Below, in pieces: positions 16,707-31,200 of a DNA stretch of 64,000 nt. Origin of the DNA: Mycobacterium sp. GA-1841. GTDB lineage: Bacteria; Actinomycetota; Actinomycetes; Mycobacteriales; Mycobacteriaceae. How positions within the stretch are numbered: the stretch's first letter is position 1; each line of letters starts with the position of its first letter. The stretch covers positions 124,001 through 188,000 of the forward strand of contig NZ_MBEQ01000070.1 of assembly GCF_001954135.1 (NCBI RefSeq), written 5' to 3'. A program made the translations under genes and the position numbers. Under the pieces are notes generated by a model. It did not search any database, was not told the origin of the DNA, and worked only from the letters and a program-made list of their open reading frames with translations.

Positions 16707-17507
16707 TCAGATCAGGCCGGAGCCCTTCACCGTCTGCCAGATGCCGATCAAGGTGAACAACACGGCCAGCACCAACAGGCGGTGTTTCCGCGACCATTCG
16801 TGCAGCGGTTCGAGGAGAGCGGCGGTGCGGGCCGGGGAGATCACATAACTCAGCAACGCTATTTCGAACACGATGAGCATCGCGAACACGAACACCACAC
16901 TGGCCACCACCTGGGTGCCGAGCGCAACGCCCGAGCCGGCGATCAGAGTCGCCACCAACAGCACCAGGGGCGGCGGCGCGATGTATCCCATGCCGAACAC
17001 CAGCCCGATCCACAGCGCGCCGTTCTCCCAGGCCTCATGCAGTCGGTGGAACAGCCGCCGGAGCGGGTCGTAGATCCGCGACCACATGGTGCGGATTCGG
17101 CCCGGCGCCGGCCGTTGTCGCTCCGGTTCTCCCTCCAGCACCAGCGTCGAGGAATGTCCCTGCGGTCCGGCGGGGACCGTCTGCTTGATCCGCTTCTGCT
17201 GCCGGATCCGCATGACCAACAACGCGGCAATCACCAACCAGGCCACACCCATACAGAGTTGCAGGGGTTGGATACCCGACGTGGGACTCGGGTTGACCAG
17301 ATCCTGGGCCGCCGAGGCGAATGACGGGACAGCGTGAAGCACCAGTACCGGCACCACAAACGCCGGCACATTCACGATCATCGCGCCGATCCAGAACGCC
17401 AGGAGATTCGACAGCGGACGAGGCCGCGAAATCACCAGCAGAATGAAGCCGAGCAGTACCGGGTTGAGTGACACGAAAAGTGCCATGCTCAAAATGTCGC
17501 CCCACAT
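16707..17507 (-). CDS. gap: Gap, GPL-addressing membrane protein
   Basis: Encodes 266 residues with six predicted membrane helices: 'ILSMALFVSLNPVLLGFILLVI', a second at about 38-60, 'LCMGVAWLVIAALLVM', then after a basic loop of about 50 residues 'GLVFGMGYIAPPPLVLLVATL', 'VVASVVFVFAMLIVFEIALL' and 'LLVLAVLFTLIGIW'. This is the Gap/GAP-family topology of the protein required to move GPLs to the mycobacterial cell surface. It starts 9 nt after the mps2 stop and closes the mbtH-mps1-mps2-gap operon. Confidence 0.88.
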   Translation of the reverse strand: MWGDILSMALFVSLNPVLLGFILLVISRPRPLSNLLAFWIGAMIVNVPAFVVPVLVLHAVPSFASAAQDLVNPSPTSGIQPLQLCMGVAWLVIAALLVMRIRQQKRIKQTVPAGPQGHSSTLVLEGEPERQRPAPGRIRTMWSRIYDPLRRLFHRLHEAWENGALWIGLVFGMGYIAPPPLVLLVATLIAGSGVALGTQVVASVVFVFAMLIVFEIALLSYVISPARTAALLEPLHEWSRKHRLLVLAVLFTLIGIWQTVKGSGLI

Positions 17508-17516
17508 TTTTCGGCC

Positions 17517-20500
17517 CTACAGCATCCCGAGCAACTGGAGGTCTGTCACGTATTTGACGATGACCTCGGGTGTCACATGGGGAATATCGTTGCCGGCACC
17601 GACTTTCGACTCCTGCACCGCGGCGTGGAACCGGTCGGCAGGGGCGTAGGAACCAAGCGTCGGTTCCGGTGCCTGCAACTCGCCGGCATGCTGCTTGAGC
17701 AGCGTCAGCATCTGCAGGACCGAGTTCTGCCGTTGCCGTTCGGGCAGCTCCCGGAGACGGGTTTCGAATTGGCGCAACCACTCTGCGAAGTCGTCGATCC
17801 GTTCGATCGGATAGCCCGCCTCGATCAGCCAGTCGACGTAGGTGTCGATGCCGATGCCGTCATCGTGCGGATTCATCACGTGGTAGGTCTCGAAATCGGC
17901 TGAGCCCGAACGTGCCACCTGCCAACCGAGGGTGGTGATCGCCTCGGCGACGAAGTCCACCGGCAGCCCGTCGAAGTGGGCGCGCTGCCGCTCGCCGTCG
18001 TGGCCGAGCCGGTAGAAGGACTTGGGCGCCACGCCGGTGGCCACGATGCTCAGCACCATCCGGCTGACGGTGTCGGCCGCGTTGAGCTGCCCGGCGTAGG
18101 TGGCTTCGGTCAGGATCATGCCGGACCGGAACACCGCGACCGGCAACCCGCACAGATCGTGTACCTCACGCAGCAACACCTCACCGGCCCACTTGCTGTT
18201 GCCGTAGCCGTTGGCGTAGCTCGCGTCGACCGTACGGGTGGCGCTGATCTCGCGGATGTCGGCGTCCTCGATGAACTTCGACGGCTCGACCTGACGGCCC
18301 ACATCCGATGTGGAGATGTAGTTGTACGGCTTGAGCTTGGCGGTCAGTGCGAACCGGATCAGCTCGGCGGTGCCGACGACGTTCGGACCGAACAGCTCGC
18401 TGTAGGGCAGCACGCTGTTGACGAACGCCGCCGAGTCGACGATCAGATCGACCCTCTCGGCCAGCTCCCGCCACCGCTGGCCATCGAGCCCGAAGTCGGG
18501 TTCGCTCTTGTCCCCGGCGACCACCTCGAGCCGTTCCGCGGCCAGTTCCCGGAACCGGCGCTGCAGCACCGGATCGGTGTCGAAGGTGGCCTCCAACCGG
18601 CGGCGGGCATCCTCGTCGGACTTGCCGCGCACCAGGCAGATCACCTTGTCGTCGACCCGGCGTAGCCGCTGCAGCCAGTCCAGCAGCAGATAGCGTCCGA
18701 GGAAGCCGGTCGCCCCGGTCAGCAGGACCGTCTGCACGTTGCCGTCCGGACGCGGCAGGACGCGGGCCGTCCGCAGGGTGGTCGAGTCGATGAACTTGTC
18801 CAGCGTCAGGTCACCGGCGTGCACCTCGACGGCGTTGTGCCCGTGCACCGAGGCGAAACTCACCCCACTGGGACTTCGACTGTCGGCTGCGGTGTCCCCC
18901 TCGAGCTGGAGGCTCAAGCCGGCCACCGTCGGCGTCTCGAACAAGGTACGCACGGCCAGATCGACCTCGAGCGTCGTGTTGACCGCGGCGATCACCCGCA
19001 TCGCCGAGATCGAATCCCCACCAAGGTCGAAGAAGGACTCGTCGACACCGACCCGGTCCATACCGAGGACCTGGGCGTAGATGCCGGCAACCTTCTCTTC
19101 GACGGCGTTCGACGGGGCGCGGTACCGCGCGGCGTCCTGGTAATTCGGCGCCGGCAGCGCGCGACGATCCAGCTTGCCGTTGACCGTCAAGGGAAGCACG
19201 TCGAGGACCACGATCGTCGAAGGCACCATGTAGGCCGGCAGCCGCACGGCCAACTCCTTGCGCAGCTGGGTCGGGTCGCCGTTGCCGGTCACATACCCGA
19301 CCAGCCGCTTGTCGCCGGGGCGGTCCTCGCGGGCGATCACCGCCGCCTGGTTCACGGCGTCGAGTTCGGCCAGGGCCGCCTGGATTTCACCCAACTCGAT
19401 GCGGTAACCGCGGATCTTGACCTGCTCGTCGGCGCGGCCCAGATACTGCAGTTGTCCGTCGTCACCCCACATGACCAGATCGCCGGTGCGGTACATGACC
19501 TGTCCGGCAGCGTCGGGTCCGCCGAACGGGCAGGCGACGAACCGCGACGCGGTCAGCCCGGCCCGGTGCAGATAGCCGACGGCGACCCCGCGGCCGGCGA
19601 GGTAGAGCTCCCCCACCACACCGGCGGAGACCGGACGCAGCCACTCGTCGAGGACAAAGGCCGCCCCCGAAGGCACCGGCGAACCGATCGGAACGATGGC
19701 GCCGGCCCGCTGCATCTTCTTCAGCGGCGCGCTCATCGTGCCGTAGATCGTGGCTTCGGTCGGCCCGTAGGCGTTGATCATGACGCGACCGGGCGCCCAC
19801 CGATCGACCACTTCGCTCGGGCAGGCCTCACCGGCCACGACCAGCGTGGTGTTCTCCAAGCCTTCGGGCGAGAGCATCCCGACCGCCGACGGTGTCTGGT
19901 AGAGCACGCTGACCTTCTCGGCGACCAGCAGATCGTGCAGATCGTCCGGTGAGCCGGCCACCGACTCGGGCACGACGACCAGCTGGGCTCCGTGCAGCAG
20001 CGCACCCCAGATCTCCCACACCGAGACGTCGAAGACCAGTGAATGCCATTGCGACCACACCTGTCCGGGGCCGGCGGGCAGGTCGGGGTGCAGCCGCTCC
20101 AGCACCTGCGTGACGTTGCCGTGGGAGACGGCAACGCCCTTGGGCGTGCCGGTGGTACCCGAGGTGTAGATCAGGTACGCGATGTCATCGGCGGCCGGCG
20201 GCAGCAGATCGGCGGTCGGGTAGATCAGGCCCGCGGATTCCACCGCGGGATCATCGACCTCGACGATCTGCACGTCGGTGCCGTCCAGCCGGGACCGCAG
20301 CTCGGCCGTCGTGATGGCGACGATCGGCGCGGCATCGGCGAGCATGAACTTCAGCCGTGCGGCGGGCACGGCCGGGTCGATCGGCAGATAGGCCGCGCCG
20401 GTCTTGAGCACCGCCAGGATCGCCACGATCGCCCGGTCGGACCGCGACGCCAGCAGCGCCACGGTCTGTCCCGGCCCGGCGCCCATGAGCGCCAATAGAT

Positions 20501-23500
20501 TTGCCAGCCGACGGGCGTCCTCGTCGAGCTCGTCGTAGGTCAGCGAGCAGTCGCCGAAGGTCAGCGCGGGCGCACCCGGGTCACGCTCGACCTGCCGGCT
20601 GAACATCTCCGGGATCGAGATCGGTTCGGTCACCGGTTGGTCGAGGATGCGGCGGTTGCTCCACTCGTCGAGCCGATCGTGTTCGGCTGCCTCGAGCACA
20701 TCCATCGACGAGAGCCGGCGCGTCGGATCGGTGGTCATGTCGACCAGCAGCCGCTGGAACCGCTCCACCAGACCTTCGATCTCGGCGACGCTGAACACGT
20801 CGCTGTCGAACTCGAGTCGCAGGCCCAGCTCGTGGCCGGGCAGGGCCATCACCGACAGCGGGTAGTGGTTGTACTCGCGGTTGTTGAACTCGGTGACCGC
20901 CAACTCCTGCACACCCATGAACGCGCTCGCGTCGATCGGATAGCTCTCGTACAGGAAGAGCGTGTCGAACAGCTGCTCGTGACCGGAGAGATGATGAATG
21001 TCGGTGAGCGCCAGGTGTTCATGCTCCAGGGTGTCGTTGTGCGCACGCTGCAGCTGGCCGAGCAGCTCGGCCACGGTGGTGGTGGCCGTGGTGCGGGCCC
21101 GCACCGGCACCGTGTTGATCAGCAGGCCGACCATCGAATCCGCGCCGGGCAGGTCGGTGGGCCGACCCGAGACGGCGGTACCGAAGGCGACATCGTGTTG
21201 ACCGGTCAGCCACATCAGCAGCTGGGCCCACGCAGCCTGCAGCACCGTGGCCACCGTGGTGTGCTGTGAACGCGCAAGCTCGGCGAGTGCCCGGGTGGTC
21301 TCGGCCGATACCCGGTAAGTCTCGATGCCGCGGGGCCCGGGCTCGACCGGCGGCGCGACCAGAGTCGGGGTTTCGAAGCCCGACAACAGGTTCCGCCATG
21401 CCACCTCGGCCGCTGCCCGATCTTGGCGGGCCAGCCAGTCGACGAAGTTGCGGTACGACGCGGGCGCCGGCAACCGCTGCCCGAAATAACTGGCGAAGAT
21501 CTCCTGCAGCAGGATCGGCAGTGACCAACCGTCGATCACGATGTGGTGGAACGTCAACACGAACCGGTGCTCGTTGCCCGAGGTGCGGATCAGCGCGGCC
21601 CGGAACGTCGGCCGTTCGGCGAGGTCGCAGACGGCGGACCGCTCGGCATCGCAGAGCTGTCGTACTTCCTCGTCGGGGCTCTGGTCGTCGCCCCGCAGAT
21701 CCAGGTACCGCCACGCCATCACCGGATCCGCCGGGATCACCTGCACGGGATCGCCGAACTGCCCGCAGAAGCGGGCCGCCAGGTTCGGATGGCGAGCAAC
21801 GACGGTGTGCAGTGCATCGCGGAGCCGGTGCTGGTCCACCACGCCCGTGACGGTGATGTCGAGCTGCACCGCGTACACGTCGTCGTGGGCACCTTCGCCA
21901 CGGGCGAAGGTGGAGTGGAACAGCAGACCCTGCTGAACGGGGGTCAACGGCAGCACGTCGGCAACGGCGAATTGTTGCTGCAGCTCATCGATCTGGTGTT
22001 GGGCCAGCCGGGCCGGAAGCACATCCGACGGGGTCAACCCGCCACCGCCGGAGCGTACGTGGGCGCAGATTCCCTTCAGCGCCTCGAACCACAGCCGGCT
22101 GATCCGGTCCACCTGGTCCGCACCGACGACCGAGGGCGCCCAGGTCCATGCGGCCTGCAGGCACGGCCCGGCATCGGTGTCCATGGTGCCGGCGTTGAGT
22201 TCCACGGTGTGCATCAACGGCATGGGTACGGCCGACGCCGCGCCGGTGGCCGACAACGCGTCCTGATCGATGCGCCACAGGTCGTCGGAGAGGTCACCGA
22301 CGCCGGCGCCGAGACGGCCGAGGTAGTTGAACCCGATCGTCGGATCCGGTCCGTCCAGCTCGACGTCCTCGTTCAGGTAACGCAACATCCCGTAGGTCAG
22401 GTCGTCGGGCAGGGCGCGCAGTTGTTCTTTGGCCGCCTTCAGGACGGGCCCCAGTTCAGCCTCGCCCGAAATCACCTTTTCCCAAGGCAATTCGGCCATC
22501 TGGAGCGCCACCGGGTATTTGGTGGTGAACCAACCCACGGTGCGTGACAGATCGACATCGGCGGTGTCCTCTCCCCCGATGTCCTCGTTGCGGCCGTGCC
22601 CCTCCACGTCGAAACTGATCGGCGTGCCGCCGGTTCCGAGGTATTCGGTCCAGGCCAGACCGAAGGCGATGAGCAGGATGTCCTGCACCCCGGCGTGAAA
22701 CGCTGCGGGCACCTCACCGAGCAGCTGGCGGGTGGTTTCGACGTCCAACTCCACCGACAGCTGGCCGGCGTTGGCGTAGGTGTCGACCTCAGGCTGCCGC
22801 GCCGGCAGGGCCGGAGGGACCTCGCTCACCTGACGCCAGGCGTCGGCGTGCCGGACCACGTCGGCATCCGCGGCGTGCTCGGTCAGCAGGTGCGACCAGC
22901 GGGCGAACGACGTGCCGCCCGCGGGCAGCTGCACGGGCTGTCCGCTGTGGTGCTGCGCCCAGGCGATGTTCAAGTCTTCCAAAAGGATTCGCCAGGACAC
23001 ACCGTCGACCGCCAGGTGGTGGATCATCAGCACCAACTGGCGGGTGGCCGGCACCCACAAAGCTCGCAGGACCGATCCCGCCGGCGGGTCCAGCTGCGTC
23101 AACGCCGCCGTCAATGCCTCGTCGGACAGGTCCGACACGACCGACAGGCAGTCACGGGCGTCGACCGCGCCGGGATCGGGCACATTCAGCGACCACTGCC
23201 CGTCGGCGTCGGTCTCGGTGCGCATCCGCAAAGTGGCATGCCGATCGAGCAGCGCCTGCACGAGAACCACCGCATCGGCCTCCGTGGCCGGATCCGGCGC
23301 CTGCAGCACCACCGTCTGGTTGAACTGGTCCACCGGGCCCGGCACTTCGCGCAGCCACCGCATGATCGGGGTGGGCAACACCGGGCCGGTGCCCTCGTCG
23401 ACGACCACGTTCTCCGGATCGGCGAAGCCCGCGACCCGCGCGACGCCGGCCACGGTCTGCTCGACGAAGATGTCGCGCGGGCGGCACCGCACACCGGCCG

Positions 23501-25253
23501 CCCTGGCCCGCGCCACCACCTGCATCGACAGGATGCTGTCTCCACCCAGGTCCAGGAATGAGTCGTCGACGCCGACCTTGTCCACGCCCAGCACCTGGGC
23601 ATAGATGTCGGCCAGGATCTCCTCGACGGGGTTGCCCGGTGCCCGGTAACCACTTTCGGCACTGCGGTATTCGGGTGCCGGCAGGGCGCGCTTGTCGAGC
23701 TTGCCGTTCACGGTCAGCGGGAACGCGTCGACCACCACCACCGCCGCGGGCACCATGTAGGCCGGCAGCCGCTTGGCCAGCGCCGCACGCATCTGGACCG
23801 GATCGGCGTTGCCGGTGACATACCCGACCAGCCGTTTGTCACCGGGACGGTCCTCACGGGCGATCACGACGGCCTGGGTGACCCCGTCCAACCCGGCCAG
23901 GGCAGCCTGCACCTCGCCCAGTTCGATGCGGTATCCGCGGATCTTGACCTGCTCATCGGCGCGGCCCAGATACTGCAGCTGTCCGTCTTCGCCCCACTTG
24001 ACCAGGTCGCCGGTCCGGTACATGACGGCCCCGGGAGCATCGTCGCCGCCGAACGGGCACGCCACGAACCGCGAGGCGGTCAGCCCCGACCGGCGCGCAT
24101 AGCCGACGGCCACGCCGGCACCGGCGATGTACAACTCACCGACCACACCTTCGGGGGCCGGCCGAAGCCACTGATCCAGCACGAACAACGCCGCACCGGG
24201 GACCGGCGAACCGATCGGTACGATTCCGCCGTCACCACCGGAAGCCGTCAACGGCGCACTCATCGCGGCGTAAACCGTTGCCTCCGTGGGCCCGTAGGCG
24301 TTGATCATCACCCGGCCCGGCGCCCAGCGCTCCACCAGTTCGGTGGGGCAGGCCTCGCCGGCGACCACCAGCGTCGCCGATTCCAACCGCTCCGGCGACA
24401 GCATGCCCGCCGCCGAGGGAGTCAGGCACAGCACGCTGACCTTCTCGGTGACCAGGAGGTTGTGCAGCTCATCCGGCGAACTGGCGGCGGCCTCGGGCAC
24501 GACCACCAGTCGCCCGCCGTGCAGCAGCGCACCCCAGATCTCCCACACCGAGACGTCGAAGACCAGAGAGTGCCATTGCGACCACGCCTGACCCGGCCCG
24601 GGGGGAAGGTCGGCATGCAGGCGTTCCACCAGTGAAGTCACGTTGCGGTGCGACACCGCAACGGCTTTCGGTACACCGGTGGTGCCCGACGTGTAGGTCA
24701 TGTAGGCCAGGTCGTCAGGGTGAGGTCCCGGCAGCGCGGTGCTCGACTGACTTCCCACCGCCGGGTCGTCGACCGTGATCACCGGCACGTCGACGCCGTC
24801 GAGACGGGTACGCAGATCCGCCGTGGTGACCGCGGCGACGGGTGTCGCATCGGTGAGCATGAACCCGATTCGCTCATCGGGATGTGCCGGGTCGATGGGC
24901 AGATAGGCAGCCCCGGTCTTGAGCACCGCCAGGATCGACACGATCGCCTCGCCCGAGCGGGGAATCAACATCGCGACGGTGTCCCCCGGCCCCGCGCCCT
25001 GCGCGGCCAGCACGTGCGCCAACCGATTCGAAGCCTCGTCGAGTTCGCGATAGGTCCACGATTGCTCGCCACAGACCAGCGCCATCGACTCCGGGGTCCG
25101 GTTTACCTGGGCACCGAACAACGTCGGAACCGTGACCGGCTCCGACGGCGGGTGCGCCAACGCCGCCCGATTGCCCCACTCGTCGAGCCGGTCATGTTCG
25201 TTGTCATCGAGCAGGTCGAACGACAACAGTGTCCGACTGGAATCGATGCTCAT
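17517..25253 (-). CDS. mps2: Mps2, GPL tetrapeptide NRPS (modules 3-4 with terminal reductase)
   Basis: Encodes 2578 residues. Domain order by motif: A3 (about 30-530), T3 (LGGDSI, Ser573), E3 (HHLAVDG near 744), C4 (HHIVIDGWS near 1236), A4 (about 1560-2040), T4 (LGGDSI, Ser2081), then a thioester reductase ([11 protein letters not shown] near 2180 and YGNSK). It begins directly with an A domain; the matching C domain is at the end of Mps1, so module 3 is split between proteins. Pocket residues read by eye are D-V-W-C-V-A-A-V-Y for A3 and D-V-W-Y-V-A-A-I-Y for A4, consistent with two alanines. E3 gives D-Ala; the reductase releases alaninol. The start overlaps the mps1 stop by 4 nt. Confidence 0.93.
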   Translation of the reverse strand: MSIDSSRTLLSFDLLDDNEHDRLDEWGNRAALAHPPSEPVTVPTLFGAQVNRTPESMALVCGEQSWTYRELDEASNRLAHVLAAQGAGPGDTVAMLIPRSGEAIVSILAVLKTGAAYLPIDPAHPDERIGFMLTDATPVAAVTTADLRTRLDGVDVPVITVDDPAVGSQSSTALPGPHPDDLAYMTYTSGTTGVPKAVAVSHRNVTSLVERLHADLPPGPGQAWSQWHSLVFDVSVWEIWGALLHGGRLVVVPEAAASSPDELHNLLVTEKVSVLCLTPSAAGMLSPERLESATLVVAGEACPTELVERWAPGRVMINAYGPTEATVYAAMSAPLTASGGDGGIVPIGSPVPGAALFVLDQWLRPAPEGVVGELYIAGAGVAVGYARRSGLTASRFVACPFGGDDAPGAVMYRTGDLVKWGEDGQLQYLGRADEQVKIRGYRIELGEVQAALAGLDGVTQAVVIAREDRPGDKRLVGYVTGNADPVQMRAALAKRLPAYMVPAAVVVVDAFPLTVNGKLDKRALPAPEYRSAESGYRAPGNPVEEILADIYAQVLGVDKVGVDDSFLDLGGDSILSMQVVARARAAGVRCRPRDIFVEQTVAGVARVAGFADPENVVVDEGTGPVLPTPIMRWLREVPGPVDQFNQTVVLQAPDPATEADAVVLVQALLDRHATLRMRTETDADGQWSLNVPDPGAVDARDCLSVVSDLSDEALTAALTQLDPPAGSVLRALWVPATRQLVLMIHHLAVDGVSWRILLEDLNIAWAQHHSGQPVQLPAGGTSFARWSHLLTEHAADADVVRHADAWRQVSEVPPALPARQPEVDTYANAGQLSVELDVETTRQLLGEVPAAFHAGVQDILLIAFGLAWTEYLGTGGTPISFDVEGHGRNEDIGGEDTADVDLSRTVGWFTTKYPVALQMAELPWEKVISGEAELGPVLKAAKEQLRALPDDLTYGMLRYLNEDVELDGPDPTIGFNYLGRLGAGVGDLSDDLWRIDQDALSATGAASAVPMPLMHTVELNAGTMDTDAGPCLQAAWTWAPSVVGADQVDRISRLWFEALKGICAHVRSGGGGLTPSDVLPARLAQHQIDELQQQFAVADVLPLTPVQQGLLFHSTFARGEGAHDDVYAVQLDITVTGVVDQHRLRDALHTVVARHPNLAARFCGQFGDPVQVIPADPVMAWRYLDLRGDDQSPDEEVRQLCDAERSAVCDLAERPTFRAALIRTSGNEHRFVLTFHHIVIDGWSLPILLQEIFASYFGQRLPAPASYRNFVDWLARQDRAAAEVAWRNLLSGFETPTLVAPPVEPGPRGIETYRVSAETTRALAELARSQHTTVATVLQAAWAQLLMWLTGQHDVAFGTAVSGRPTDLPGADSMVGLLINTVPVRARTTATTTVAELLGQLQRAHNDTLEHEHLALTDIHHLSGHEQLFDTLFLYESYPIDASAFMGVQELAVTEFNNREYNHYPLSVMALPGHELGLRLEFDSDVFSVAEIEGLVERFQRLLVDMTTDPTRRLSSMDVLEAAEHDRLDEWSNRRILDQPVTEPISIPEMFSRQVERDPGAPALTFGDCSLTYDELDEDARRLANLLALMGAGPGQTVALLASRSDRAIVAILAVLKTGAAYLPIDPAVPAARLKFMLADAAPIVAITTAELRSRLDGTDVQIVEVDDPAVESAGLIYPTADLLPPAADDIAYLIYTSGTTGTPKGVAVSHGNVTQVLERLHPDLPAGPGQVWSQWHSLVFDVSVWEIWGALLHGAQLVVVPESVAGSPDDLHDLLVAEKVSVLYQTPSAVGMLSPEGLENTTLVVAGEACPSEVVDRWAPGRVMINAYGPTEATIYGTMSAPLKKMQRAGAIVPIGSPVPSGAAFVLDEWLRPVSAGVVGELYLAGRGVAVGYLHRAGLTASRFVACPFGGPDAAGQVMYRTGDLVMWGDDGQLQYLGRADEQVKIRGYRIELGEIQAALAELDAVNQAAVIAREDRPGDKRLVGYVTGNGDPTQLRKELAVRLPAYMVPSTIVVLDVLPLTVNGKLDRRALPAPNYQDAARYRAPSNAVEEKVAGIYAQVLGMDRVGVDESFFDLGGDSISAMRVIAAVNTTLEVDLAVRTLFETPTVAGLSLQLEGDTAADSRSPSGVSFASVHGHNAVEVHAGDLTLDKFIDSTTLRTARVLPRPDGNVQTVLLTGATGFLGRYLLLDWLQRLRRVDDKVICLVRGKSDEDARRRLEATFDTDPVLQRRFRELAAERLEVVAGDKSEPDFGLDGQRWRELAERVDLIVDSAAFVNSVLPYSELFGPNVVGTAELIRFALTAKLKPYNYISTSDVGRQVEPSKFIEDADIREISATRTVDASYANGYGNSKWAGEVLLREVHDLCGLPVAVFRSGMILTEATYAGQLNAADTVSRMVLSIVATGVAPKSFYRLGHDGERQRAHFDGLPVDFVAEAITTLGWQVARSGSADFETYHVMNPHDDGIGIDTYVDWLIEAGYPIERIDDFAEWLRQFETRLRELPERQRQNSVLQMLTLLKQHAGELQAPEPTLGSYAPADRFHAAVQESKVGAGNDIPHVTPEVIVKYVTDLQLLGML

Positions 25254-28200
25254 GACTGCCCCCTCGTGTCTGCGGTCATGGCCTCGAGTACCCGCCTGAA
25301 CCGCTTGACCAACCTTGCGATTCGGACCGAATCGAAGATGTCAGAATCGAATTCGACACGTAACCCCAGTTCATGGCCGGGTACGGCCTGCACCGACAGC
25401 GGGTAGTGGTTGTACTCGCGGTTGGTGAAATGGGTGATCGCCAATTCATTGACGCCCGACAGGGCGGCCGTGTCGATCGGATAGTTTTCGTAGACGAACA
25501 TCGTGTCGAACAACTGGTCGTGACCGGTCACCCGATGTATCTCGTGGAGCGCCAGATGCTGATGATCCAAGGTTTCGCTGTACGCACCCTGGATTTGGTC
25601 CAACAAACTGGCGATCGTGGTGGCCGGGGTGAACGTGGCCCGTACCGGCACCGTGTTGATCAGCAGGCCGACCATCGACTCAGCGCCGGGAAGGTCGGTC
25701 GGCCGCCCTGATACCGCAGTACCGAAGGCGACGTCGCGCTGACCGGTCAGCCACATCAGCAGCTGCGCCCAGGCACCCTGCAGCACCGTGCTGATGGTGG
25801 TGTGACAGGTCCGGGCCAACTCGCCCAGGGCCTTGGTGGTCTCGGCGGACAGCTGGAACGATTCGACGCCGCGGCGCCCGAGCGCGATCCGCGCGGGCGG
25901 TCCGACCAGTGTCGGGGTGTCGAACCCGGCGAATACCTCGCGCCAGGCTTCCTGCGCCGCGCTGACGTCCTGTTCGGCCAGCCAGGTGACGAATCGCCGG
26001 TACGGAACGGGTGCCGGCAGCCGGCCACCGAAATACCCGGCGAAGATCTCCTGCAACAGAATCGGTTTCGACCAGCCGTCGAGAACGATGTGGTGGTTGG
26101 TGAGCACGAACCGGTGCTGGTTGTCACCGGTGCGGATCAGCGCGGCACGGAACGCCGGCTGATCACCCAACCCACCGACGGCGGTCCGTTCGGTGGCGCA
26201 GAACTGTTCGATCTGTGGTTCCACTTCCCGGTCCGGCAGTCCGGTGAGATCGAGGTACTGCCACGCGAGCACGGGCTCCGCCGGCAGCACCTGCACCGGC
26301 AGACCGAAGTCCTCGTGGAAGCGGGCGACGATGTTCGGACGTCGCCTGATCACGTCCTGCACCGCGTCCCGCAACCGCTCGGCATCCAGCGGACCGGCCA
26401 CGGTGATGTCCAGTTGTACGGAGTACAGGTCGTCACCGCCCTGCCCGGACCCGGTGTGGAACAGCAGACCCTGCTGCAGCGGTGTCAAGGGCAGCACGTC
26501 GGCGACGGCGTATTGCTGTTGCAGCTCATCGATCTGCGGTTGGGACAGGCGCGCCGGGGCGATGTCGGACGGGGTCAACCCGCCGCCGCCGTCCCGCACG
26601 TGCGCGCAGATCCCGGCCAGCGCCTCGAACCACAGCCGGCTCAGCCGGCCCACCTGGTCGGCGTCCAGCGCAGAGGTGGCCCACGTCCAGGTGGCGTGCA
26701 ACCGCGGACCGTCGTCCGTTCCGTTCGTGGCATCGATGGTGCCGGCGTTGAGTTCGACCGTGTGCCCCAGCGGTGTCGGCACCGCCGTGGCCGACGCGGT
26801 GACCGAGACCGCCTCCTGATCGATCCGCCACAGCTCGTCGGACAGTTCACCCGCACCCGCACCCAGACGACCCAGATAGTTGAAGCCGAAGGCCGGATCC
26901 GGGCCATCCAGACCCACCTCGGGATTGAGGTATCGCAGCAGCCCGTAGGTGATCCCGTCCGGCAGGGCCCGCAACCGTTCCTTGGCTTCCTTGATCACCG
27001 GCCCGAGTGCGGCATCACCGGAAGTGACGGTTTCCCAGGACAATTCACCGGGCAGCAGCGCGACAGGATACTTGGCGGTGAACCATCCGACGGTGCGCGA
27101 CAGGTCCACGTCGCCGGCGAGTTCTTCGTCGCGTCCGTGCCCCTCGACGTCGACGGCGATCGGATCGCCTGCGGTGCCGAGGAATTCCGCAGCGGCCAGG
27201 CCGAATGCGATCAGCAGAATGTCCTGCACACCGGCGTGGAACGCGGCCGGGACCGCGCCGAGCAACTGGCGGGTGGACTCGACATCCAACTCCACCGACA
27301 ACTGCCCGGCATGCGCGTAGGTGTCCACCGCCGGTTGCACGGCCGGCAGCGCCGCGGGCAGGGCCGCCACCTGCCGCCAGGTGTCGGCGAGCTCGACCAC
27401 GGCCGGCTTGTGTGCGTACTCGTTGAGCACCGAGGACCAGCGCGCAAAGGACGTTCGCACGGCCGGCAACTCGATCGCCTGCCCACTGCGGTGCTGTGCC
27501 CAGCCGATGTTCAAGTCTTCCAACAAAATCCGCCATGACACCGCGTCCACGGCCAGGTGGTGGATCATCAGGACCAGGGCACCGGTGTGCGGTACCCACA
27601 GCGCGCTGACCATCTCCCCGGCGGCGGGATTCAACCGTGACCGCGCCGCCAACAGGGCCTCGTCCGACAACTCGTCGACGATGTGCACGCTGGCAGCCGC
27701 ATCCACCGTGCCCGGTTCCGGCACGGTCAACGACCATTTGCCATCAGGGCCGGCTTCCGCGGTCAACCGCAACATCGCATGCCGATCCAGCAGCGCCTGC
27801 AGCACGATCACCACGTCGCTCTCGGTGACCCCATCGGGTGCCCGTAGCACCACCGCCTGGTTGAATTCGTCTGCGGATTCATCGATCTCGTGCAACCACC
27901 GCATGATCGGGGTGGCCGGCACCGGGCCGATCCCCTCGTCGGCCACGGCGGCCTGGCCGTCGGCGGAGACCACGACCTGCGCCAGCCGGGCCACCGTCTG
28001 CTCGACGAACACATCGCGCGGACGACACACCAGCCCCGCGGCGCGGGCGCGCGCCACCACCTGCATCGACGAGATGCTGTCGCCTCCGAGGTCGAAGAAG
28101 GAATCGTCGACGCCGACCCGCTCGACCCCGAGCACCTGGGCGTAGATGCCGGCCAGGATCTGCTCGACGGCATCGTGCGGCGCCCGGTACTGATCGGCAT

Positions 28201-31200
28201 CCTGATACTCCGGCGCCGGTAGGGCCCGGGTGTCGAGTTTCCCGTTCACGGTGAGCGGCAGGGCGTCGAGCACCACCACCGCGGTGGGCACCATGTACGT
28301 CGGAAGACGTTCGGCCAGCGTGGTCCGGGCGGCGGACGGATCGACCGATCCGGTGACGTAACCGACGAGACGTTTGTCGCCGGGACGATCCTCACGGGCG
28401 ATCACGGCCGCATGTTCGACACCGTCGACGACGGCCAGGGCGGCCTGCACCTCACCGAGTTCGATGCGGTAGCCACGGATCTTGACCTGCTTGTCGGCGC
28501 GTCCCTCGTACCGCAGCTCGCCGTCGGCGCCCCAGCGCACGAGATCACCGGTGCGGTACATCCGCCGGCCGGGTTCCCCGTACGGGCACGCCACGAACCG
28601 CGTCGACGAGAGATCCGGTCGACCCACGTAGCCGACCGCCAATCCGGCGCCGGCCACATACAATTCGCCGACCACACCCACGGGGACCTGACGCATCCAC
28701 TCGTCCAGCACGAAGAACGCCAGATGTCCCAACGGCACCCCGATCGGACTGGAGTTGCTGTCGAGATCGGCCCCGCTGATTTCGCGGTACGACGCATGCA
28801 CCGTCGTCTCGGTGATCCCGTACATGTTGATCAACCGCGGTGAACTGGGGTGACTGCGCAGCCAACCGGAGAGTCGCTGTGGCTCAAGGGCTTCACCACC
28901 GAACACCACCGTCTCCAGCGTCAACCGCCGGCCCAGCTCCGGCGCCAGCGCATCAGCGGTCTGCAACGCGTAGAACGCCGAGGGCGTCTGGCTCAGGACA
29001 TTGACCTGTTCATCGACCAGGAGCGCAAGCAGGTCTTCGGGCGAGCGGACCACCGCATCCGGCACGACCAGCAACCGGCCGCCACTGAGCAGGGGCCCCC
29101 AGATCTCCCAGACCGAGTAGTCGAAGGCCAACGAATGGCATTGCGTCCAGGTCCGGCCGACGGACAGTTCCGCGCCGAGCGTCTCGAGCAGCGTGGTGAC
29201 GTTGCGGTGAGTCACCGCCACGCCCTTGGGCATTCCGGTGGTTCCGGAGGTGTAGATGACGTAGGCGATGTCGCCGGCACCACCCTTGGAGGCCACCGCT
29301 GTGGTCGGCTGCGCCCTGACCGACGGGTCGTCGACATCGAGGACGGGCACGCCGGATGGTTCCAGTCGGTGGCGCAACTCTGTGGTGGTGAGCGCAACCA
29401 CCGGTGCGGCATCGGCCAGGACGAATTCGATACGCGCGTCAGGGTGTGCCGGGTCGATCGGCACGTAGGCCGCCCCGGTTTTCACCACGGCCAGGATGGC
29501 GGCGATGGCCTCGGCGTTGCGCGGCAGCAGCATCGCCACCCGCCGGCCGGGGCCGGCGCCGCGGGCGGACAGCACGTGCGCCAACCGGTTCGACGACTCG
29601 TCGAGTTCGCCGTAGGTGATCGACCGGCCGTCGTAGGTGAGTGCCACCGCATCTCGATCACGGGCCACCTGCGCGGCGAAGAGTTCCGGAATCGACGCAG
29701 CGGCCTGGGCCGGCGCAGTCAACACCGCACGGTTACCCCAGTCGTGCAGCCGGTCGTGCTCGTCGGGACCGAGCAGATCGATCGACGAGACCCGGCGGTC
29801 CGGATCGGCGGCCATCGCCGCCAACACCTGCTTCATCCGATTGACCAGCGCCGCAATGTCCGTCGGCCCGAACACCTCGGTGTCGAACTCGATGCGCAAA
29901 CCCAGCTCCGCACCGGGCATCGCGACCATCGACAGCGGGTAGTGGTTGTATTCACGGCTGACGAAGTCGGTGATGCCCAACTCCTGCGCACCCAGCAGGG
30001 CCTGCGGGTCGATCGGATAGTTCTCGTACACGAACAGGGTGTCGAACAACCGGTCGTGTCCGCTCGCCCGGTGAATCTCGGCCAGCGCCAGGTGTTCGTG
30101 CTCGACGGTGTCGTTGTGTACGCGCTGCAGTTGATCCAGCAGTTCGGCCACGGTGGTGTCCGCGCCGATCTTCGCCCGCACCGGCACGGTGTTGATCAGC
30201 AGGCCGACCATCGATTCCGCACCGGGCAGATCCACCGGCCGACCGGATACCGCCGTACCGAACGCCACGTCACGATGGCCGGTCTGGGCCATCAGCACCT
30301 GGGCCCAGGCAGCCTGCAGCACGGTGTTGATCGTGGTGTGTTGGGCGCGGGCCAACTCGGCCAGCGCACCGGTGATCTCAGCCGAGAGTCGATGGGACTC
30401 GACGCCGCGCGGTCCGGCCGGCGTCGGCGGACCGACGAGGGTCGGGTTTTCGAAGCCTTCCAGTACCTCGCGCCACACCGACTGTGCCGCAGCGTGATTC
30501 TGATCGGTCAACCAGCGCACGAAGTTGCGGAACGGAACGGGCGGCGGGAGCCGGTGTCCGTAATAGCGGCCGAAGATCTCCTGTAGCAGGATCGGCAGTG
30601 ACCAACCGTCGATCACGATGTGGTGGATGGTCAGCACCAGGCGGTGCCGGTCGTCGCCGGTACGGATCAACGCAACCCGGAACGTGGGCGCGCCGGCCAG
30701 GTCGCAGACCGCCCCGCGTTCGACCGCACACAGCTGCTCGACCCGCTCGTCGCCCGGATGATCACCGCCGGAACGGGTTTCGGCGCGCAGGTCGACATAC
30801 TGCCAGGCGATCACCGGGTCGGCCGGCAGCACCTGCACCGGCTCGCCGAACTGCTCACTGAACCGGGCCGCCAGGTTGGGATGGCGGGCGATGACGTCTT
30901 CCACGGCATCGCGCAGCCGGTCCGCGTCGAGATCACCGGTCACGGTGATGCCGAGTTGCACCGCGTACACGTCTTCGCCGACGCCCTCGGCCGCATCCTG
31001 CGCGAAGTTCGACTGGAACAGCAGCCCCTGCTGCAGCGGAGTCAGTGGCAGGACATCGGCGATGCGGTACCGCTCGGTCAGCTCATCGATCTGCTGCTGG
31101 GTCAGACGCACCGGGGCAACGTCGGACGGGGTGAGGCCGCCACCGCCGGACTGCACGTGGGCGCAGATCCCGGCCAGCGCCTCGAACCACAGCGTGCTGA

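Noticed and set aside
25802..30586. Two 578-codon open frames antisense to mps1
   Set aside because: Same GC-driven shadow effect; composition is not protein-like.
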